From SHXR01 sp046160305 (GTDB lineage Bacteria; Pseudomonadota; Gammaproteobacteria; Burkholderiales; SG8-39), in NCBI GenBank assembly GCA_046160305.1, contig JBJXGX010000176.1:18643-82642 (forward strand): DNA of 64,000 nt, in the 5' to 3' direction. Of this stretch, positions 26,356 to 33,237 are shown piece after piece. Numbering within the stretch: position 1 is the stretch's first letter; each line of letters begins with the position of its first letter. A program made the translations under genes and the position numbers. The notes under the pieces are model-generated. The model was not told where the DNA came from. It saw nothing but the letters and a program-made list of their open reading frames with translations, and did no database searches.

Positions 26356-27015
26356 TTAAGCCTCCGACGACGAATCGTCGTAGCCTGCCGAGTCATCCAT
26401 GGCGGTGTCATATTGCTCAAGCGAATTGCCGTTATCGACGCTAGCGACCGGTTCGGAATCATTCGCGAAGCTGTTCGTGAGTAGGCCCTCGGATGCGGCT
26501 GGGCTGCTTTGTTGCGCGGTAGGTTCCGGGGTATGTCCGCGATTGCCCATTAGCTGACTGATCCCTTGGAAGAGAAAAGCGCCGCCAACGACGCCCGCCG
26601 CGGTGGCCGCCGCGCGCCCGAGAAAACTGCCGCCACCGCCGCCCATTGCCGATGGTGCTGCTTGCGATGCCGCAGCCATTGATGCCGCGGGTTGGCGCGT
26701 CGTGCCTGCAAATGCGGGCGCCGCCGCCGGCTTGCGCCCCCACGCGCTTACACCGCTTAGGAAGCCGCCCCCAGCGGCGGCGGGTTGGGCGCGAGTGCCG
26801 CGAAGCTCACCCTCGAGTTTTTCGATCTGTTGTTTGGCCTCGTCGAGGGCTTGATCGAGTAGGAGGGATCGCTGCACGAGAAGATACGTGGCGTCAGGCT
26901 GTTGCGCCGTTGCTTTGGCGATGAGCGTGTCGGCATCAGGATCCTTGATGATGCCCCGCACCTGTGTGAGCTGCGAGAGAAATTCATTGAGCAGCCCGGT
27001 TTCCTGCGGAGTCAT
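26356..27015 (-). CDS. DUF2076 family protein
   Basis: 219-residue protein of the DUF2076 group. The N-terminal helical domain has the signature MTPQETGLLNEFLSQL, DADTLIAKATAQQPDA and YLLVQRSLLLDQAL. A Gly/Ala/Pro-rich middle contains a short hydrophobic glycine helix (AAATAAGVVGGAFLFQGI), and the acidic C-terminus is rich in Asp, Ser and Glu (DDSAGYDDSSSEA). The ATG at 27015 is chosen because family members start at MTPQE. The function is unknown; some annotations call it a periplasmic ligand-binding sensor, but no signal peptide is visible here. It is flanked by unrelated genes. Confidence 0.88.
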   Translation of the reverse strand: MTPQETGLLNEFLSQLTQVRGIIKDPDADTLIAKATAQQPDATYLLVQRSLLLDQALDEAKQQIEKLEGELRGTRAQPAAAGGGFLSGVSAWGRKPAAAPAFAGTTRQPAASMAAASQAAPSAMGGGGGSFLGRAAATAAGVVGGAFLFQGISQLMGNRGHTPEPTAQQSSPAASEGLLTNSFANDSEPVASVDNGNSLEQYDTAMDDSAGYDDSSSEA

Positions 27016-27191
27016 TGTTCGATTTCCCTTGTGAGTGCGACCATTGTCATCGACTGTGCGCGGGGCGAGAAGTTCATTGATGAATGCTGATATCAATCCA
27101 TGCGCTTTGTGTGACGCCTTGAAGCGAGAATTATGAGCCTTCCCGATCATCTTCCCACAGGCTGACGTCCGCTCGCGATTCGCGTCCCGCG

Positions 27192-27719
27192 TTACTTCTC
27201 CGCGACGGCCTTAAGATTGGCGAGACCCGCTTCGAAGTCCTTGCCGACCATGCTATCCATACTGACGAAGACACCCATGATCTTGGCGACGAACGGCTGT
27301 GGGCCGAACATCGCCCAGGTGACGTTTGCACCGTCGCCTTGCGCCTGTACCGTGAACTCGACCGTGTTATGCGCTTCGAAGGGCTTCAGGAAATCAAGTT
27401 TGATCGCGACGCGTGATGGCGGGGTGGCGTCGATGATTTCCATCCGGCCCGTACCAACTTCATTGTTGCCATTCCATTGATAGGTGGCGCCGTTCCCCTG
27501 GGTCACTGCGCCGTATGTCGCTTTCATGGCGGGGTCCTTCTTTGCCCAGGGCGACCAGGCGTTCCAGGCCTTGAAATCGTTGATGTGTACAAATATCTTT
27601 TCGGGTGGCGCCTTGATGCTCGCGCTGCGTTCAACCCGAAACGAATCCGGCCGGGTTGCGGCGTATCCGAGCAATCCGGCGATCACGACGATGACGATGA
27701 TGAGGATGGTTTTCAGCAT
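27192..27719 (-). CDS. SRPBCC (START/Bet v 1-like) family protein
   Basis: 175 residues. A hydrophobic N-terminal helix (TILIIVIVVIAGLLGYAA) anchors a polyketide-cyclase/START-like domain: FRVERSASIKAPPEKIF, INDFKAWNAWSPW, and the C-terminal helix MDSMVGKDFEAGLANLKAVAE. Such proteins bind hydrophobic ligands in the central groove; no enzymatic role is established. The ATG at 27719 follows an AAGGAAGG Shine-Dalgarno and directly begins the membrane helix, so it is preferred over the longer open frame. Confidence 0.88.
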   Translation of the reverse strand: MLKTILIIVIVVIAGLLGYAATRPDSFRVERSASIKAPPEKIFVHINDFKAWNAWSPWAKKDPAMKATYGAVTQGNGATYQWNGNNEVGTGRMEIIDATPPSRVAIKLDFLKPFEAHNTVEFTVQAQGDGANVTWAMFGPQPFVAKIMGVFVSMDSMVGKDFEAGLANLKAVAEK

Positions 27720-27869
27720 GAGGCCTTCCTTTGATTCACATGCCCTTGTCACTCGTTGACCGTGGAAGCGGTTCAGAATTCCGCCGTTTGGCGCCGGTCG
27801 ACGAGTGACTTCGAAAATCACGCACGATCGTGGGATGTCCTCCGCGAAAACGATTGACTAGTTCGCCTT

Positions 27870-27959
27870 TCATCTGAGCTGCCGGATCTTCACTGCCGGA
27901 TGGGCGAGTACCTTCGCGATCGCGGCGTTGAGTTTTTCCCCGGCGCCAGGGTCGCCGCG
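27870..27959 (-). pseudogene. Possible Bug receptor C-terminal scrap
   Basis: Directly left of the GST gene, the minus strand reads GAGEKLNAAIAKVLAHPAV and then KIRQLR before a TGA at 27870-27872. The pattern KLNAAI-KVLA-P-V is the C-terminal helix of Bug receptors (compare RLNAEINKALA in the receptor at 45436). It has no start codon and only about 28 codons, so this is a weak call. Confidence 0.25.
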
Positions 27960-27968
27960 ACCCTCCCC

Positions 27969-28604
27969 TCAAGCCTCCTTCGCCTGTACTTCCTTCTCCA
28001 AGGCGAAGGCCTTCTGGACGCTCGCACGTTTCATCATCCGCTCGCCATGCGCGGCGTAGTTGGGAAAGGCCGGGATCGTGATATTGAACAAACCAAACCG
28101 GCGCCACACCCAGAAGAAGTAGGCATCCACCGCGGTCCAGTGGTCGAAGAGCCACTCGCGCCCGGCCAGGATTTCATCGGCGACCTTAAAGTTTTTGATC
28201 ACTTCCTCGACGGCGAGTTTGCGCACGCTCTCTTCGGTGCCTGGTACGTCGCAGAACCGCTGCGGACCGTTTATTCGCGTAAGCGGCGGATGCATGCCGG
28301 CCCCGCAGAATCCCATGAGGGTAAGCGCCTTGATCGAATTCTTCGGATCGGTGGGCAGCAGCTTGGCATCCGGAAAAGATCGCGCCAGAAAACTCAGGAT
28401 CGCTACATTCTCGGTCAGGATATCGCCGTCGACACTGAGCGCGGGCACCTTTCCTTTTGGATTCACTTTGAGGTATTCGGGTTTTTTCTGTTCACCATTC
28501 TTGAGCGACACCGGATGGACGTCGAATTGCGCACCCGCCTCGTGAAGCGAGATCAACGGAACGAGTGAACAGGCGACGGGGGCGTAGTAGAGCGTCAGCT
28601 TCAT
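27969..28604 (-). CDS. Glutathione S-transferase family protein
   Basis: 211-residue GST-fold protein. The N-terminal thioredoxin-like domain has LTLYYAPVACSLVPLISLHEAG, NPKGKVPALSVDGDILTENVAIL with the cis-proline VPAL and the glutathione-contacting ENVAI. The C-terminal helical domain includes EWLFDHWTAVDAYFFW. The ATG at 28604 fits the family start. It is the last gene of the long catabolic cluster and follows the MFS gene by 81 bp. A role in glutathione-dependent conversion of a ring-cleavage product or in detoxification is inferred from context. Confidence 0.9.
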   Translation of the reverse strand: MKLTLYYAPVACSLVPLISLHEAGAQFDVHPVSLKNGEQKKPEYLKVNPKGKVPALSVDGDILTENVAILSFLARSFPDAKLLPTDPKNSIKALTLMGFCGAGMHPPLTRINGPQRFCDVPGTEESVRKLAVEEVIKNFKVADEILAGREWLFDHWTAVDAYFFWVWRRFGLFNITIPAFPNYAAHGERMMKRASVQKAFALEKEVQAKEA

Positions 28605-28685
28605 AAGGGACTCCAATGCGAAGTAGGACGTGAACGCGGAAATGAACAGCAACCATACGAAACGATTCCAACGACACGAGCGACA

Positions 28686-29936
28686 TTATGCAGGCTTGAG
28701 AATGGTCGGGACGGGCGCTTGCAGTTTCGTCTGACGATATAGAAGCCATGCGACGATGGCGACGTTCAACAGGTTCCATGCCGTACCATTTAGAAAGGCG
28801 GCCCTGTAGGATCCCGTCAAATCAAATACCGCGCCCGACATCCATCCGCCAAGCGCCATGCCAAGTAGCGTCGCCATCATGACAACCCCGACCCGTGCCC
28901 CCGCCTCCGATGGCGCAAAGTAATCCCGCACGATGATCGCGTACATCGGAACGATGCCGCCTTGAAAGAAACCGAAAAGCGCGGAGACCACGTAAAGCGA
29001 GGAAAGCCCATCGAATGGGAGGAACAGCAGGAGGGCGATCCCTTGCAGCGTGGAGCCAAGAAGAAGGGTTCGGAGCGCGCCAATTTGGTCGGAAATCCAT
29101 CCGGATGCGAGCCGGCTGACGATGCCGCAGCCCAGCATGAGAGAGAGCATTTCGGCCCCGCGCGCTGCCGCGAAGCCCAGATCCCCACAATAGGCAACGA
29201 TATGCACTGTCGGCATGGACATCGCCACGCAGCATGCGACACCGGCCACAACCAAAATGAATTGCAGGACCGCAGGCGAGAAACCGAGCGGTCGCGCCGA
29301 TACGAAGCGGGCGTGTCCGGCGGCATCGCCGGCACGTTCAACGGGTGGCGGGCGGCGCAAGACCAACGCCAGAGGAATCATTGAGATCAGGCAAAAAACA
29401 CTGACCGCGAGGTAGGTTTCGCGCCACCCGATCATGGAAAAGTAGTGCTGGAGCACCAGCGGCCAAATCGCACCCGCGACGTAGTTGCCGCTGATGACGA
29501 TGGTTACCGCGATTCCGCGCCGCTTGGTGAACCAAAGCGAAACGTCGGCAATCAAGGGCGCCAATGTCGCGGAGCATCCGAGAAACCCGATCAGGACGCC
29601 GTGTACAAGTGTGAACACCCAAATATTCGGTGCCAGCCCTGCGAGGAGAAACCCTCCGCTCGCGAAGATCGCACCGCCGATCACCGGGACCATTACACCA
29701 TACCGGTCGGAGAGACGGCCCATGAGGATGCCGCCCAACCCGAATCCGATCATTGTCAGCGTATACGGCAAGGATGCTTCGGAACGTGCGATGCCGAACT
29801 CGGCCTGGACGAGCGGCAAGGCAATGGTGGCGGCGTACATTCCGACATTGCCGATCGTCATCAGGACGAGTGATGCGATCAGTCTGACGACTGCGTAGGC
29901 ATTGCTATCCCGATTCGATGCCGTTGCGTGATTCAC
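28686..29936 (-). CDS. MFS transporter
   Basis: Major facilitator superfamily permease of 416 residues with about 12 hydrophobic helices. The loop 2-3 motif is present as GGILMGRLSDRYG, and WFTKRRGIAVTIVISG resembles the oxalate/formate and monocarboxylate-type MFS groups. The second half has SRLASGWISDQIGALRT. Translation starts at a GTG (29934-29936) that directly follows the TGA of the preceding isomerase gene, so the two are coupled. It is probably the uptake system for the substrate of the catabolic cluster; this is inference. Confidence 0.9.
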   Translation of the reverse strand: MNHATASNRDSNAYAVVRLIASLVLMTIGNVGMYAATIALPLVQAEFGIARSEASLPYTLTMIGFGLGGILMGRLSDRYGVMVPVIGGAIFASGGFLLAGLAPNIWVFTLVHGVLIGFLGCSATLAPLIADVSLWFTKRRGIAVTIVISGNYVAGAIWPLVLQHYFSMIGWRETYLAVSVFCLISMIPLALVLRRPPPVERAGDAAGHARFVSARPLGFSPAVLQFILVVAGVACCVAMSMPTVHIVAYCGDLGFAAARGAEMLSLMLGCGIVSRLASGWISDQIGALRTLLLGSTLQGIALLLFLPFDGLSSLYVVSALFGFFQGGIVPMYAIIVRDYFAPSEAGARVGVVMMATLLGMALGGWMSGAVFDLTGSYRAAFLNGTAWNLLNVAIVAWLLYRQTKLQAPVPTILKPA

Positions 29937-30581
29937 TCAGACTGCATCGCTTTGCGTAGAGGGCTCGGTGGTTTTCACGCAGTCGAGCTTCGCGCAGGAT
30001 TCGAAAATCCTCATCGACGCGGGATAGGGCGCGAGGTTGCAATTGAAGCGTTTGGCGTTGTAGATCTGCGGCACCAGGCACACATCGGCCATCGTGAACT
30101 GGTCGCCCAGGCAGAACTGCCCCGATCGCTTCTGCGAAACGATGAACGCCTCGAGCCCGCGCATTCCCTCGTCGACCCAATGCGGATACCACTCCTTGTT
30201 GATCTTGTCGTCATCCAACGCGAAGGCGCTCTTCAGATACTTGAGCACGCGCACGTTGTTGAGAGGGTGCATTTCACAGCCGATGATCTGCGAAACCGCC
30301 CGCACATACCACTTCTCTTCAATCCCGATGGGCATGAGCGCAGGCTCGGGCTTGAGGTCATCGAGATACTCGATCATTGCCATCGACTGGGTGAAGACCT
30401 TGCCGGCGTCATCGATCAGGGCGGGAACGAGGCCTTGTGGATTCACCGACAGGTAATCGGCCCGCGCGTGTTCCATCTTCGGCAGGCTCGTGTAACGCGC
30501 TTCGTAGGGCAGGTGCTTGTAGGCGAGCGCGATGCGCAGACGAAACGAAGTGGAAGAGCGGAAGAAGGTGTAGAGCTGCAT
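29937..30581 (-). CDS. Zeta-class GST, maleylacetoacetate/maleylpyruvate isomerase type
   Basis: 214-residue zeta-class glutathione transferase. The diagnostic active-site motif is present as FRSSTSFRLRIALA (SS-x3-R-x-R). Further family features are NPQGLVPALIDDAG, FTQSMAMIEYLDD, CEMHPLNNVRVLKYL and GDQFTMADVCLVPQIYNA. These enzymes isomerise maleylacetoacetate (tyrosine/homogentisate route) or maleylpyruvate (gentisate route) using glutathione. Its presence in a ring-oxidation cluster argues for cis-trans isomerisation of a ring-cleavage product. Start ATG 30581; a GTG-started MFS gene abuts its stop. No ring-cleavage dioxygenase is in the window. Confidence 0.88.
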   Translation of the reverse strand: MQLYTFFRSSTSFRLRIALAYKHLPYEARYTSLPKMEHARADYLSVNPQGLVPALIDDAGKVFTQSMAMIEYLDDLKPEPALMPIGIEEKWYVRAVSQIIGCEMHPLNNVRVLKYLKSAFALDDDKINKEWYPHWVDEGMRGLEAFIVSQKRSGQFCLGDQFTMADVCLVPQIYNAKRFNCNLAPYPASMRIFESCAKLDCVKTTEPSTQSDAV

Positions 30582-30599
30582 TGTTGGCGATTCCCTAGA

Positions 30600-30806
30600 A
30601 ATTGAACCACAGGGGACACAGAGGACGCAGAGGAATGGCTTGTGGGTTTCGCGGGACCTTGAGTGAAAGGGTCGTCGCGCCCATTCGTGCTGATCGCAAT
30701 GGCGCGATGGGATCTCCAACGATCGATCGCGCATCCGACCGCCCGATGAAAAAAGCCGGCCAATCAAGCCGCTTTCCTCTGCGTCCCCCGAGTCCTCTGC
30801 GGTGAA
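30600..30806. repeat. Small element bounded by imperfect inverted repeats
   Basis: About 207 bp between the isomerase and ABM genes. The left end reads CCACAGGGGACACAGAGG followed by ACGCAGAGGAA; the right end is the approximate reverse complement, ending TTTCCTCTGCGTCC and then GAGTCCTCTGCGGTGAA. Such CACAGAGGAC-type ends are known from short dispersed intergenic repeats in many proteobacteria. The inside has no gene. It interrupts an otherwise compact operon-like run of genes. Confidence 0.7.
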
Positions 30807-30812
30807 GAGTCT

Positions 30813-31175
30813 TCAAGCCGCCTTGTTCAATATGTGTTCCGGTGTGCTCGACACGATCTTCCCGTAGTCGGGGATGAATTTCCCGCCTTCGATACAGCTT
30901 ACGAATGCGGGCTTCATCTCCACCAGCATCTTGCGGATGCGCGCATGCTCTTCGATGTCCGACCATTCGGCGATCAACCAGAAGCGTTGCGGATCCTTGG
31001 TGTCCTGGACGAGCACGCCGTCTTTGACCTGCGCGGCGGACTTGTGCATCGGGTTGTTATCCGAGTAGTCGAACTCATTGAAGAGCCGGACGAACTCGTC
31101 GATCATGCCTTCCTTCACCCGAAAGTCGTAGATGTGGAAGAAGTTGCCCTGCGTTGCCAGTGGAATCAGTGCCAT
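30813..31175 (-). CDS. ABM-fold (dimeric alpha-beta barrel) protein
   Basis: 120-residue protein resembling antibiotic-biosynthesis-monooxygenase-fold proteins: NFFHIYDFRVKEGMIDEFVRL opens the first strand and helix, VLVQDTKDPQRFWLIAEWSD is the central hairpin with the usual WS, and EEHARIRKMLVEMKPAF is the second helix. Start ATG 31175 follows an AGGAGA. The fold is used by small cofactor-free oxygenases and by isomerases or stress proteins. It sits 19 bp after the coxS-coxG gene at the end of the molybdenum hydroxylase set, so it may oxidise a pathway intermediate. Confidence 0.78.
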   Translation of the reverse strand: MALIPLATQGNFFHIYDFRVKEGMIDEFVRLFNEFDYSDNNPMHKSAAQVKDGVLVQDTKDPQRFWLIAEWSDIEEHARIRKMLVEMKPAFVSCIEGGKFIPDYGKIVSSTPEHILNKAA

Positions 31176-31194
31176 CGCCAATCTCCTGTCGAGT

Positions 31195-32400
31195 CTACCT
31201 AGTGCCAAATAGCCGTTTGATCCGATCGGCCAGCCATTGCCAGAGCATGCCGATCAAATTCAGCTCGGATGGTCGGGCTCGCGCAATGGACGCAGGATCC
31301 GCAGTCGAGCCTGTCCCGGCGGCCAGTCGGGCATTCAGGTTCTCTCCGAACTGGGCGACCATCCGTCCCGCGAAAGCCTTGACGATACCCGATCTCGAGA
31401 ACTGTGCGAGCGGACCCTGCAGGTTGTAATCCATGACGATCGAGACACGCGTGCGTCGATCGTCGCTCTCGGGCGATAGTCGATAAGTGATGTCGGCCTT
31501 CGCGCGGGAGCCGGTAAGCGAGTCGCTGCCGCCGCCGCGAATTCGCCCAAGCATATGGGCTTCGTCGCGCTCAAGCGCGGTTGCGCCGTTGAACGCTGCC
31601 TTCATTGGCCCGAAGCGGACGTCGATCCGCCCCTTCGCGCTATCGGCGGTCGCCTCCTCGATGTGCGCGCCAGGCAGGCAGGCGGCGACACCGGCGGTAT
31701 CGGCGAAGATCTCCCATACACGGCGGATGGAGTGATTGGCGATGAACGCCTCCTCGATGCGTTGCCAGCCCGCGCGGGGTCCACTGTCGTCCTGCTCCGC
31801 CTGGACAGGCACGCCGATTGCCGCGGCGGTCGCCGGCGCATCCGCGGGCGTGAATGCGCGCCAGGGCGGGGCGATCGGTTGGGCAATGGGTGCGTTCGCC
31901 GCGATCGCGACACGCTTGATCGTCGCATCGCTCCCGCTCCGCCGGGCTTGGATCACGCTGTTCACCGCATTCACGATGCCAAGATAGCCCGTGCAACGGC
32001 AAAGGTTGCCGGACATTTCGACGCGAATTTTTCTGTCATCAGCGTCCGGGCATCGCATCACCACGTCACGCGCGGCGATCAGCATGCCCGGGGTGCAGAA
32101 TCCACATTGCAGCGCATGCTCGCGGGTGAACGCGGCACGCAAGTCCTTCATGATCGCGTCGTCCTCGAAGCCCTCGATGGTGCGAACCTCGCGGCCGTGG
32201 CACGCGACCGTAAATGCAATGCAGGATCTGGCCGGTTGCCCATCGATCAGCAGCGTGCAGGCCCCGCAGACGCCGTGTTCGCAGCCAAGGTGTGTGCCGG
32301 TCAGGCGCGAGGTTTCCCGAAGATAGTCGGCCAGGTGCAGACGCGGCTCAACCAGCGCTTCGGTACGCTCGCCATTCAATGTGAACGCGACCTGGTTCAT
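31195..32400 (-). CDS. CoxS [2Fe-2S] subunit fused to a CoxG-like domain
   Basis: 401 residues combining two proteins that are normally separate. Residues 1-155 are the iron-sulfur subunit of a molybdenum hydroxylase: the plant-type cluster CEHGVCGACTLLIDG and the second cluster CGFCTPGM with GNLCRCTGY. After an Ala/Pro-rich linker, residues about 215-350 form a CoxG-type SRPBCC domain (VWEIFADTAGVAACLPG, FGPMKAAFNGATALE). The C-terminus LIGMLWQWLADRIKRL resembles the membrane-attaching end of CoxG. CoxG helps recruit CO dehydrogenase to the membrane, so the fusion may tether the enzyme. It overlaps coxM by ATGA. Confidence 0.93.
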   Translation of the reverse strand: MNQVAFTLNGERTEALVEPRLHLADYLRETSRLTGTHLGCEHGVCGACTLLIDGQPARSCIAFTVACHGREVRTIEGFEDDAIMKDLRAAFTREHALQCGFCTPGMLIAARDVVMRCPDADDRKIRVEMSGNLCRCTGYLGIVNAVNSVIQARRSGSDATIKRVAIAANAPIAQPIAPPWRAFTPADAPATAAAIGVPVQAEQDDSGPRAGWQRIEEAFIANHSIRRVWEIFADTAGVAACLPGAHIEEATADSAKGRIDVRFGPMKAAFNGATALERDEAHMLGRIRGGGSDSLTGSRAKADITYRLSPESDDRRTRVSIVMDYNLQGPLAQFSRSGIVKAFAGRMVAQFGENLNARLAAGTGSTADPASIARARPSELNLIGMLWQWLADRIKRLFGTR

Positions 32401-33227
32401 GATGCGAACGCCTGCTGAACCGCGCGCATCGTCGCGGTGACGTGCATCTTGCGGGCGACCGCGTCGAGCTCGGGGACCGCCGCTGCGATCGCCCGATCGA
32501 TGGCGCTTGTGCTCAATGCGGTGGCGCCTTGCTGGGCAATCCCTCTTGCGAGTGCATCGAGTGGTTGCGGTGCGCCGCTCAGGGCGCCGACGAAAACACG
32601 GGCCGACCGTCGATCCGGATCGAATACGGCCATCGCGGCCGCCTCGGGAAATTCACCGGTGCGCTTGCAGAATTTGTAGCTGCCCCAACGCGCGTTGGCC
32701 GAGAGCTCGGGCACGACGATCGCCTCGATTAATTCGTCGTCTGTGAGCGCGGTGGTAAATGCCGCAATCATGAATCGGCCCGCCGGAATCGAGCGTTGTC
32801 CGCGCGGACCGCTGACGATCACCACCGCATCGAGCGCCGCGAGCGCAAGCGGCCAATCGGCTGCGGGATCGGCGTGCGCCATGCTGCCGCCGATCGTGCC
32901 ACGGTTGCGGATGGTGCGATAGGCGATGTCGCTTGCCACCGCGCTCAGCATCCTGTTGCGTGCAAGGTCGGCACCCGCGTCTTCGATCTCGGCATGCGTG
33001 ACGGCGGCACCGATCCGAACGGAGCCGTTTGCCGCATCGATCGCGCGAAGAGAGGCGATGCGCGATACGTCCACGAGCAGCCGCGGTCGAGCGAGGCGCA
33101 GATTCAGCATCGGTCCAAGGGATTGCCCGCCCGCGAGTAGCTTGCCTTCGCCCTTCGCGTCGGCAAGCGCGCCGATCGCAGCGCTTACGTCGACCGGGCG
33201 CGTGTAATCAAACTGGGCGGCTTTCAT
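32397..33227 (-). CDS. CoxM-like FAD-binding subunit of molybdenum hydroxylase
   Basis: 276-residue medium subunit. FAD-binding motifs are LLAGGQSLGPMLNLRLARP near residue 30, SVRIGAAVTHAEIE, and TIGGSMAHADPAADWPLAL, matching the family's two glycine-rich loops. The C-terminal FAD-linked domain has AMAVFDPDRRSARVFVGALSG. It passes electrons from the iron-sulfur subunit to an acceptor. It is placed 10 bp after coxL and overlaps coxS-coxG, giving the order L-M-S. Confidence 0.94.
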   Translation of the reverse strand: MKAAQFDYTRPVDVSAAIGALADAKGEGKLLAGGQSLGPMLNLRLARPRLLVDVSRIASLRAIDAANGSVRIGAAVTHAEIEDAGADLARNRMLSAVASDIAYRTIRNRGTIGGSMAHADPAADWPLALAALDAVVIVSGPRGQRSIPAGRFMIAAFTTALTDDELIEAIVVPELSANARWGSYKFCKRTGEFPEAAAMAVFDPDRRSARVFVGALSGAPQPLDALARGIAQQGATALSTSAIDRAIAAAVPELDAVARKMHVTATMRAVQQAFAS

Positions 33228-33237
33228 CGTGCCGTGC

